Shown in pieces: positions 1 through 5,769 of a DNA stretch of 6,341 nt. The stretch is taken from positions 1-6,341 of the forward strand of contig JAISBJ010000082.1 in assembly GCA_031266235.1 (NCBI GenBank), in the 5' to 3' direction. Each line of letters starts with the position of its first letter. Position 1 is the stretch's first letter. Below the pieces are notes generated by a model. The model saw only the letters and a program-made list of their open reading frames with translations. It had not been told where the DNA came from and ran no database searches. This DNA comes from Puniceicoccales bacterium (GTDB lineage: Bacteria; Verrucomicrobiota; Verrucomicrobiia; Opitutales; LL51). The translations under genes were made by a program, and so were the position numbers.

Positions 1-456
1 ATGCGTGTTGTTATGGCATCTTTGACGGGTGAAAAAATCGTTGTTGGAGCGCATAAAATCTCATGTTTAGCGGATGCCGTTGGCATTTCAGACGATCATT
101 TCGATGCGATTATTATTCCCGGCGGCGCTGGTGTTTTACGGCTCAAAAATGATAAAAATATGTTAAAATTTGTCCGCGAACAGTATGATAAGGAAAAGCT
201 TATAGCTGCAATTTGTGCGGCGCCCATATTATTGCACGACTTAGGAATACTCGAAAAACACCAGTATACATGCCATTTTTCGATGATTTCCGAGATGAAA
301 AATGCGCGCCTCGACGAGGCTGTGGTGCGCGATGGCAACGTCATTACGGGGTGTGGTCCTGCGGCGGGTATAAATTTTGGGCTTGCTATCGTGGAATTTT
401 TGGAAAATATGTCCCTCGTCTCCGAGATTGCGCGTGGAATGATGTGCGATTTTTGA
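1..456 (+). CDS. DJ-1/PfpI superfamily protein, 5'-truncated by the window edge
   Basis: The 151 visible residues cover most of a DJ-1/ThiJ/PfpI (class I glutamine amidotransferase-like) domain. Visible landmarks are ASLTGEK at residues 6-12, the FDAIIIPGG strand-turn at 34-42, the nucleophile elbow AAICAAP at 69-75 with Cys72 as the expected reactive cysteine, THR-CYS-HIS at 90-92 (His92 matching the conserved histidine of DJ-1), and TGCGPAAGINFGLAIVEFL at 116-134, close to the family's C-terminal GPG-helix. Compared with DJ-1 or YajL (about 190-196 residues), roughly 30-35 N-terminal residues are missing, including the first strand and the conserved glutamate that contacts the cysteine. The Met at position 1 is therefore almost certainly internal, and the true start is upstream of the window. 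Members are small cytoplasmic proteins linked to oxidative or carbonyl stress, with chaperone, deglycase or glyoxalase activities reported and debated. The exact activity here cannot be assigned. The gene ends with TGA and is convergent with the next gene. Confidence 0.9.
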   Translation: MRVVMASLTGEKIVVGAHKISCLADAVGISDDHFDAIIIPGGAGVLRLKNDKNMLKFVREQYDKEKLIAAICAAPILLHDLGILEKHQYTCHFSMISEMKNARLDEAVVRDGNVITGCGPAAGINFGLAIVEFLENMSLVSEIARGMMCDF

Positions 457-632
457 GACTGATAATGTGTTTTTTGTTTTTTTCATAGTTTGAGATAGCG
501 CTTTGGTATTCAGATTTTTCGGAATCGGGTGTTGAGCCTTTACTGGGGCGCTTCTTATTTTTTGATATATTTTTTAATTTTTTTCATAATTATAGGCAAT
601 TGTTATCACTTCGCAGGAATTTTTCCGATTTA

Positions 633-651
633 TTATTAGTATTTTTAATAA
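633..651. repeat. Direct repeat, copy 1 (TTATTRGTATTTYTAATAA)
   Basis: This 19-bp element matches 733-751 at 17 of 19 positions, exactly 100 bp away. It is also an inverted repeat in itself: TTATTA and TAATAA flank a 7-base centre. Shared words GCTAATAT (680-687 and 766-773) and ATAAGATTTT (701-710 and 787-796) follow each copy, both 86 bp apart with an identical 13-base gap between them. This suggests an old partial duplication with a 14-bp length difference. A+T richness makes chance similarity more likely than usual. Confidence 0.5.
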
Positions 652-732
652 AGCAGGAGGTGTTAATTTATAACAATTTGCTAATATAAGAATTACTGAT
701 ATAAGATTTTACCGAAAATATAATGCGGGAAA

Positions 733-751
733 TTATTGGTATTTCTAATAA
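733..751. repeat. Direct repeat, copy 2 (TTATTRGTATTTYTAATAA)
   Basis: This is the second copy of the 19-bp element at 633-651, differing by two transitions. Its internal inverted repeat is slightly weakened (TTATTG against TAATAA). It lies immediately left of the 18-bp palindrome at 756-773. Confidence 0.5.
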
Positions 752-755
752 ATAT

Positions 756-773
756 ATATTAGCATGCTAATAT
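756..773. repeat. 18-bp perfect palindrome ATATTAGCATGCTAATAT
   Basis: Every base pairs across the centre at 764/765. With no loop it would suit a dimeric DNA-binding protein better than an RNA hairpin. The right half-site GCTAATAT also occurs alone at 680-687. It lies in the gap between two convergent stop codons, so an operator role for the flanking genes is not obvious. It may instead be part of a repeat family or a protein-binding site of another kind. Confidence 0.6.
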
Positions 774-794
774 GGTTTCTGTTCTCATAAGATT

Positions 795-814
795 TTTTTG
801 TAAATTTTTGTAAA
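795..814. repeat. Tandem repeat of 10 bp, two copies (TTTTTGTAAA)
   Basis: Two exact head-to-tail copies of TTTTTGTAAA lie two bases beyond the stop codon of the nucleotidyltransferase gene. On the gene's own strand they read as TTTACAAAAA twice, which lacks the U-tract of an intrinsic terminator for that gene. It could simply be slippage-generated low-complexity DNA. Confidence 0.55.
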
Positions 815-816
815 AT

Positions 817-1701
817 TTATGTATATAATCCTTTCGCTACGAGCTCCCTAAGCCGCTCTTCCACCAAAGCTATGTCCCCCCGATAGGTCACCCCAAACCA
901 ATAATCCTGCGTCGGAACCATTTTCATCGCCAGTTTTCTGCCGAAAATGTTTGCCCCAACGATCGCCCCAGGAAGATAAAACTCAGCGGTGGGCGAATTT
1001 TGATTTTTTTGTAAAAAAGAATAAAATTTTTGTTCTAAAATTGTAAAAATATCCCGACTTAAACCAAATAAATTGAGCGAAACCAACCGCTGCGGCCACA
1101 ATAAAGCCGAATCAAAATTTTTCGCCGAATTAAGAGAAATAATAGAACCATCCGCGAGCCGCTGAATTTGCGTGACCTCCGTGATCGCCGTGGCGCGATT
1201 TTCCGAATCAACTTCGATAATCCCACGCGAAACCGGACCGCTGGCCGAAAGCGTTTGGATCAGCGGATACCCAATGCAACAACATTCGGTATTATTTTTT
1301 TTTACAAAATTAACGGCCGCTCCAATCGCCTCCGCCCCGTAAAAATCATCCGCGTTGACCACCACAAAATTGCCCCGAATGTAGTCCCGCGCACAAAGTA
1401 CCGCATGCCCAGTTCCCCAAGGTTTTGTGCGGTTTCGAGGGAGTTTTGGCCCCACAAGATCCTGAAAAATAATGTCAAAATGAATTGCCAGAAAACGCGG
1501 AAAAATGTTCGCTTCAAAAAAATTAGCCAGCTCAGATCGTGTGACAATAACCGCATGCGTGACGCCGTTTTTTACGGCATTCTGTAAAGAAAATGCGAAA
1601 AGCGGAAGCCCTAGCGGGGGAATTTGTAAAATCTGCTTGGCCAAACCAAACCGCGATCCTAACCCAGCCGCCAAAATGAGCAGCGAAACCGAAGTGTCCA
1701 T
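817..1701 (-). CDS. NTP_transferase-family nucleotidyltransferase (sugar-phosphate type)
   Basis: A complete 294-residue protein of the nucleotidyltransferase (PF00483-like) fold. The N-terminal nucleotide-binding signature LILAAGLGSRFG (residues 8-19) is followed by Lys22-Gln23, the usual catalytic or phosphate-binding Lys position. WGTGHAVLCARD (95-106) and NADDFYG (116-122, metal-binding Asp) form the rest of the active site. Later family landmarks are SRGIIEVD (158-165), VSLNLFG (207-213), AEFYLP (239-244) and the C-terminal DYWFGVTYRGD (266-276). The expected reaction joins an NTP to a sugar phosphate with release of pyrophosphate, in the cytoplasm, for cell-surface or nucleotide-sugar synthesis. 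The substrate cannot be read from the sequence. The start is fixed by an in-frame TGA at 1728-1726 with no other start codon between. No strong Shine-Dalgarno sequence precedes it. Relatives are often annotated beside a phosphotransferase/kinase gene, and none is present here. A nine-A run lies within codons 133-136. Confidence 0.88.
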   Translation of the reverse strand: MDTSVSLLILAAGLGSRFGLAKQILQIPPLGLPLFAFSLQNAVKNGVTHAVIVTRSELANFFEANIFPRFLAIHFDIIFQDLVGPKLPRNRTKPWGTGHAVLCARDYIRGNFVVVNADDFYGAEAIGAAVNFVKKNNTECCCIGYPLIQTLSASGPVSRGIIEVDSENRATAITEVTQIQRLADGSIISLNSAKNFDSALLWPQRLVSLNLFGLSRDIFTILEQKFYSFLQKNQNSPTAEFYLPGAIVGANIFGRKLAMKMVPTQDYWFGVTYRGDIALVEERLRELVAKGLYT

Positions 1702-1881
1702 AGCCCGATCTTGGCCAAAAAACGCTCAAATCATAGAAAAATTTTCCTCGGACTTCATTATTTATTACGATTTTTCTTGCAAAGCTTAAATTTGTCCCAT
1801 ACGTATATCGCGTGAGGGAATTTTATGGAAAAATATAGCGAAACAGTTTAGCAGGGACACTGAGAAAGTGAAAGGGAGGTT
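1702..1881. other. Intergenic region between PFOR and the nucleotidyltransferase gene
   Basis: This 180-bp stretch, read on the minus strand, lies between the PFOR stop codon and the next start. I see no intrinsic terminator with a G+C-rich stem and T-run. A 6-bp inverted repeat (TGTCCC at 1793-1798, GGGACA at 1854-1859) spans a 55-base loop, and an 8-bp palindrome ATACGTAT sits at 1799-1806. A possible minus-strand promoter has TTGCAA (1777-1782) as its -35 element, but no convincing -10 follows at the right distance. Read-through from PFOR therefore remains possible. Confidence 0.4.
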
Positions 1882-4800
1882 TTAGCGCAAGCGTTTGAAT
1901 AAATCGTATTTTGCAGAAATGCGTGCCGTCTCGTCGCGGAGAAATTGTTGGGCTCGTTCAGGATCGCTCCGCTGCAGCGCGCTGAATCGCGTCTCCTGGC
2001 TTGTGTATGCCTCCAAATCAATCGTCGGCTCCTTGGAATCTAAACTGAATCCGGTTTGCCCAGATGCCTTTTTCTGAGGATTGAAGCGGTAAAGCGGCCA
2101 ATGCCCACTCGCGACCGCCTTTTTTTGCTGCTCCAAACTCCTCCGCAAATCAAATCCGTGGGCGATGCACGGGCAATAGGCGATCAGCAGCGATGGCCCC
2201 GCGTACGCGTCCGCTTCCAACATGGCCTTGGCGGTTTGCGCGTCGTTGGCGCCCAAGGCGACCTGCGCGACGTAGATGTTGCCGTAGCTGATGGCCAGTA
2301 AGCCGATGTCCTTTTTGGGAGCCGATTTCCCCGCGGCGGCGAATTTCGCGATGGCTCCGGCCGGCGTCGCCTTCGACTGCTGCCCCCCCGTATTCGAGTA
2401 AACTTCCGTGTCAAGAATTAAAACGTTTATATCCGTTCCGCTGGCTAAAATGTGATCCAGACCGCCGTAGCCGATGTCGTACGCCCAGCCGTCGCCGCCG
2501 ATAATCCACGTCGTTTTGCGGACCAAATTTTCACTCAAATCCCCCAAAAATGTGAGCTCTGGAGCGGGATTTTCCACTTCTTGAATTTTCATTTGGACGG
2601 CCGCGACCAGTTGGCGTTGCTCGCCGATGGATGTGCTATTTTTGATCTGCGCGATTAAATCGTCGCCGAAAATCGTGGCGTGGCGTTCGAGCAATTCCAG
2701 GGCGATGGCCCGTTTTTTTTCCGTAGCGATTTTGATTCCGAAACCGAATTCCGCGTTGTCCTCGAAGAGCGAATTCGCCCAAGCGGGGCCGTGGCCATCG
2801 CCGTCGGTGGCGTAGGGGGTCGTGGGCAAATTGCCGCCGTAGATCGACGAGCAGCCCGTAGCGTTGGCGATCAGGAGGTGGTCGCCGAAAAGTTGAGTCA
2901 AAAGCTTGATGTACGGCGTCTCGCCGCAGCCGCTGCACGCCCCGGAGAACTCGAATAGGGGCCGGCGGAATTGCGAAGATTTGATGTCGGTGACGCTCGC
3001 GACGTGCGGTTGGGGCAGCGATTGGAAGTACTCGAAATACTGCTTTTCCCGCTCCAAAACGGGCGCTTTGGGGACCATGCTGATGGCGTTTTCCCCAGGA
3101 TTTTGCTTACTTTTTGCGGGGCAAACCTCGTCGCACAGCGCGCAACCCGTGCAATCTTCCGGCGCGACCTGTAGGGTGAATTTTTGTTCGGTTGGGTCGC
3201 GGGAACGAAAATCGGCGGCCCTGAATCCTTCGGGGGCGTTTTGCAGAGCGACTTCGGGGTAATATTTCGCGCGGATGGCGCCGTGAGGGCAAACCGCGGA
3301 ACATTTGTTGCATTGGATGCAAACCGCCGGGTCCCATTGCGGAATTTCCTGAGCAATGCTGCGTTTTTCCCACTGTGCGGTCGCCGCCGGCCAAGTCCCG
3401 TCGATCGGCATCGCGCTGACGGGGAGTTCGTTGCCTTCGTTGGCCATGATCCTGGCGATCGTATTTTTTACAAAATCGGGCGCATTTTCCCCAACAATGG
3501 GCGCGCGCTGGACTGGATTATCCGCCTTTAATGCAGCGATGTCGCCAAATTCGAAGAGATTTTCGAGCGTTTTGTCGACCGCCTCGCAATTTTTTTGGAT
3601 GATTTCTGCCCCCTTCTTTGCGTACGTTTTTTGAATGGATTGCTTGATTTTTTCGATCGCTTCGTCCTTCGCCAGTACCCCAGAAATGGCAAAAAAACAG
3701 GTCTGCATAATCGTGTTGATGCGGCCCCCCATACCCGCCGCGCGCGCAACACCGTAGGCGTCGATGATGTAAATTTTTAAATTTTTTTTAACAATATCCT
3801 CCTGCACCTCGCGCACAAGATGCGCCCACGTCTGTTCCTTCCCGTGGGGCGAATTAATCAGTAAAGTAGCGCCGTGGCGGGCATTTTTCAAGATGTCGAG
3901 GCGGTTCAAAAACGAAAATTGGTGGCACGCAACAAAATCGGCCTCCTGAATCAAATAGGGCGCCTCGATCGGTTCCAACCCAAAGCGGAGGTGCGAAATC
4001 GTCATCGCGCCCGATTTTTTTGAGTCGTAAACAAAATAAGCCTGCGCGTATTGATCCGTCTCATCGCTGATAATTTTTACTGTATTTTTATTCGCCCCCA
4101 CCGTCCCGTCGGACCCCAAACCGTAAAATATCGCCTGAAAAAGCTTGTCGCGGTGGTGGTAGTAGAGGTAGTCGTAGGGCTTCGTCGCCGCGTTTTTCCC
4201 CCGAAAATCAATGGACCGGTGCGTGACGTCGTCGTCGATCCCCACCGTAAAATCGTGGCGCGGATGGCCGTTCTGCAGCGCCTGTATGATCAGCGGAGAC
4301 CGCATGTACACCTCGTAACCCGAGCCGCGGTCGCGCTCCAAATGTCCCTTCGTTTCAAATAAATCGAGAATCTCAAAAACAGTCCTTGCCATCTCCGGCG
4401 TGAATTCCTTCGACCCCAAACCGTAGCGCCCCCCAATGACCCGAATGTTGTTGCGCTTCGATTGCTGAATGGCCGCCGCGACGTCTAAAAATAGCGGTTC
4501 GCCGAGCGCCCCCGGCTCCTTTGTCCGGTCCAAAACCCCGATGGTCCTCGCCGTTTTCGGGATCGCCGCCAGCAGATGTGCCGCCGAAAATGGCCGAAAT
4601 AAACGCACCTTCACCGCCCCGACGTCCGGGAGATAATCCATGTCCTGCTGTCGATTGTAAGGGGTCGCCGTCAGGCGCAGCGTCTCCGCTCCAGAACCCA
4701 TCGCGATCGCGACGTGCTCCGCGCCCCCGTGGCCGCCGTATTCGAATAAATTGTACCGCCGCCCCGTCAGTGATTCGAATTTTTCAAAATATTTTTCCAA

Positions 4801-5529
4801 AATTTCCGGGACTTTGTCGTAAAAAATATTGGAAGCCTCACGCCCTTGGAAAAATACGTCGGGATTTTGTGCCGTGCCGCGGATCGTAGGGCGATCGGGG
4901 GTCAGTGCCCGCTGGCGCATCGCCGAAATGTGACGTCCGTCGATGAGTTGGCGCAATTCGTCGTCGGTCAAGAGTTTGCAATTATTCATCTCGTGGGACG
5001 TCCGAAAGCCGTCGAAAAAGTGGAGAAACGGAACCCGCGTTTCCAACGTAACGGCGTGGGCGATGGCCGCCATGTCGTGGGCTTCCTGGACCGACGACGA
5101 GCATAAAAACGCAAAACCCGTCGAACGGCAGGCCATGACGTCGGAGTGGTCGCCGAAAATCGATAGCGCATGGGTCGCCACCGAACGCGCCGCCACGTGC
5201 ATGCAAAACGGCAGCAATTCTCCGGCGATTTTAAACATGTTGGGGAGCATCAGCAGTAAGCCCTGGGACGCGGTGAATGTGGTGGCCAACGTGCCCGATT
5301 GGAGCGCGCCGTGGATTGCGCCTGCGACGCCGCTTTCCGATTGCAACTGGACGATTTCCGGAGCAATTCCCCAAATGTTTTTTTTACCCTGCGTGCGCCA
5401 TTCGTCACAAAATTCAGCCATCGCCGAAGACGGCGTGATGGGATAAATCGCGATGACCTCGCTCAGGCGGTAAGCGACATTTGCCGCGGCCTCGTTGGCG
5501 TCGAGTATGGCCAAATTACCCTTGTTCAT
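1882..5529 (-). CDS. nifJ: Pyruvate:ferredoxin (flavodoxin) oxidoreductase, homodimeric type
   Basis: This 1215-residue cytoplasmic enzyme oxidatively decarboxylates pyruvate with CoA to acetyl-CoA and CO2, passing electrons to ferredoxin or flavodoxin. All domains are present in order. The N-terminal domain carries YPITPSS (29-35) and TFTASQGLLLM (84-94). The EKR-region motif is GLGSDGTVGANKNT (470-483). Two ferredoxin-type 4Fe-4S sites are C737/C740/C743/C747 and C793/C796/C799/C803. The C-terminal domain binds the proximal cluster through C865, C868, C893 and C1121 (in CPCIAHG), and thiamine diphosphate through GDGWAYDIGYGG (1012-1023) and NTGGQ (1046-1050). Length is near the family norm of about 1170-1200, with no frameshift. 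I chose ATG at 5529 because it puts the conserved N-terminus at the usual distance. An in-frame TTG at 5544 would add five residues. Neither start has a good Shine-Dalgarno. The name nifJ is conventional, and nothing here implies nitrogen fixation. Confidence 0.97.
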   Translation of the reverse strand: MNKGNLAILDANEAAANVAYRLSEVIAIYPITPSSAMAEFCDEWRTQGKKNIWGIAPEIVQLQSESGVAGAIHGALQSGTLATTFTASQGLLLMLPNMFKIAGELLPFCMHVAARSVATHALSIFGDHSDVMACRSTGFAFLCSSSVQEAHDMAAIAHAVTLETRVPFLHFFDGFRTSHEMNNCKLLTDDELRQLIDGRHISAMRQRALTPDRPTIRGTAQNPDVFFQGREASNIFYDKVPEILEKYFEKFESLTGRRYNLFEYGGHGGAEHVAIAMGSGAETLRLTATPYNRQQDMDYLPDVGAVKVRLFRPFSAAHLLAAIPKTARTIGVLDRTKEPGALGEPLFLDVAAAIQQSKRNNIRVIGGRYGLGSKEFTPEMARTVFEILDLFETKGHLERDRGSGYEVYMRSPLIIQALQNGHPRHDFTVGIDDDVTHRSIDFRGKNAATKPYDYLYYHHRDKLFQAIFYGLGSDGTVGANKNTVKIISDETDQYAQAYFVYDSKKSGAMTISHLRFGLEPIEAPYLIQEADFVACHQFSFLNRLDILKNARHGATLLINSPHGKEQTWAHLVREVQEDIVKKNLKIYIIDAYGVARAAGMGGRINTIMQTCFFAISGVLAKDEAIEKIKQSIQKTYAKKGAEIIQKNCEAVDKTLENLFEFGDIAALKADNPVQRAPIVGENAPDFVKNTIARIMANEGNELPVSAMPIDGTWPAATAQWEKRSIAQEIPQWDPAVCIQCNKCSAVCPHGAIRAKYYPEVALQNAPEGFRAADFRSRDPTEQKFTLQVAPEDCTGCALCDEVCPAKSKQNPGENAISMVPKAPVLEREKQYFEYFQSLPQPHVASVTDIKSSQFRRPLFEFSGACSGCGETPYIKLLTQLFGDHLLIANATGCSSIYGGNLPTTPYATDGDGHGPAWANSLFEDNAEFGFGIKIATEKKRAIALELLERHATIFGDDLIAQIKNSTSIGEQRQLVAAVQMKIQEVENPAPELTFLGDLSENLVRKTTWIIGGDGWAYDIGYGGLDHILASGTDINVLILDTEVYSNTGGQQSKATPAGAIAKFAAAGKSAPKKDIGLLAISYGNIYVAQVALGANDAQTAKAMLEADAYAGPSLLIAYCPCIAHGFDLRRSLEQQKKAVASGHWPLYRFNPQKKASGQTGFSLDSKEPTIDLEAYTSQETRFSALQRSDPERAQQFLRDETARISAKYDLFKRLR

Positions 5530-5531
5530 CG

Positions 5532-5543
5532 ACGCTGCACTCA
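5532..5543. repeat. 12-bp direct repeat ACGCTGCACTCA, copy 1
   Basis: This is identical to 5758-5769. On the minus strand it reads TGAGTGCAGCGT and ends two bases before the PFOR ATG, overlapping the alternative TTG start at its other end. The two copies bracket the whole PFOR upstream region. Confidence 0.5.
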
Positions 5544-5635
5544 AACCATAAAACGGCGACCGTCAACGTTCTTTTCGTGCGTTGGAGCTAAAATTGGCAG
5601 TTATTTGGCCGGAATTTTGCGGGTACAAAGCCGGT

Positions 5636-5649
5636 GCCGCGCTCGCGGC
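5636..5649 (-). promoter_or_regulatory. G+C-rich hairpin in the predicted PFOR leader
   Basis: GCCGCG (5636-5641) and CGCGGC (5644-5649) are complementary around two bases. A realistic RNA hairpin has five G-C/C-G pairs and a four-base loop. It would form within about 25 bases of the predicted transcription start of the PFOR mRNA, far from the ribosome-binding region, so a role in mRNA stability is as plausible as regulation. No T-run follows it, so it is not an intrinsic terminator. Confidence 0.4.
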
Positions 5650-5666
5650 GGAGGAGACCGAGTCGG

Positions 5667-5696
5667 AAAATATTTCATGGCTAATAAACATGTCAA
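5667..5696 (-). promoter_or_regulatory. Candidate sigma-70-type promoter for PFOR
   Basis: Reading the minus strand, a perfect TTGACA (5696-5691) is followed by an 18-base spacer and TATTTT (5672-5667), four of six matches to TATAAT. Transcription would start near 5660, giving a leader of about 130 nucleotides before the ATG at 5529. It lies in the only sizeable gap upstream of PFOR, downstream of the preceding gene's stop. Surrounding A+T richness raises the chance of a fortuitous match. Confidence 0.5.
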
Positions 5697-5757
5697 TGAA
5701 TATTTTTGGAAATTTTGAAAAATCAAGAAAAAAATTGGCCCTACGTGGATAAAATTA

Positions 5758-5769
5758 ACGCTGCACTCA
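5758..5769. repeat. 12-bp direct repeat ACGCTGCACTCA, copy 2
   Basis: This is the second exact copy, 226 bp from the first. On the minus strand its leading TGA is the stop codon of the hypothetical gene upstream of PFOR. A neighbouring 9-bp word, GCGGAGGAG, is also duplicated nearby (5772-5780 and 5648-5656). Confidence 0.5.

Larger units (their letters stand above)
457..816. other. A+T-rich gap between convergent genes
   Basis: This 360-bp stretch separates the stop codons of two convergent genes, and I find no credible coding region in it. It is dominated by T-runs and A+T-rich repeats. A small hairpin with a TTCG loop lies at 513-526 (GATTT / GAATC, one G-T pair). A weak G+C-containing segment near 531-552 is followed by T-rich DNA at 554-584, which could terminate the upstream gene, but its stem is imperfect. 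A consensus-like AGGAGGT at 655-661 has no usable start codon with an open frame behind it. The right half holds a degenerate duplicated block, an 18-bp palindrome and a 10-bp tandem repeat, listed separately. Transcription termination from both sides is the expected job of such a gap. Confidence 0.7.

Noticed and set aside
1..3. ATG at the window edge as the true start of the DJ-1-like gene
   Set aside because: The protein would lack the first strand and conserved acidic residue of the fold. The sequence aligns from about residue 30 of DJ-1, so the start lies upstream.
1168..1587. Open frame of 139 codons on the plus strand opposite the nucleotidyltransferase
   Set aside because: The minus-strand protein has clear family motifs through this whole interval, and the plus-strand product is Arg/Asn-rich with no recognisable domain.
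1793..1859. Inverted repeat TGTCCC / GGGACA as a PFOR terminator
   Set aside because: The stem is only six pairs across a 55-base loop, with no T-run in the right place, so it is not convincing as an intrinsic terminator.
4943..5446. Open frame of 167 codons on the plus strand opposite PFOR
   Set aside because: It lies wholly antisense to the strongly conserved N-terminal part of PFOR, has no recognisable domain, and shows the composition expected of an antisense shadow.
1882..5529. PFOR gene name nifJ as a sign of a nitrogen-fixation locus
   Set aside because: No other nif gene is in the window, and this enzyme is common in fermentative anaerobes that do not fix nitrogen.
5299..5718. Open frame of 139 codons on the plus strand reaching into the PFOR upstream gap
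   Set aside because: Most of it is antisense to PFOR. The part in the gap overlaps the promoter candidate and carries no domain or ribosome-binding site.
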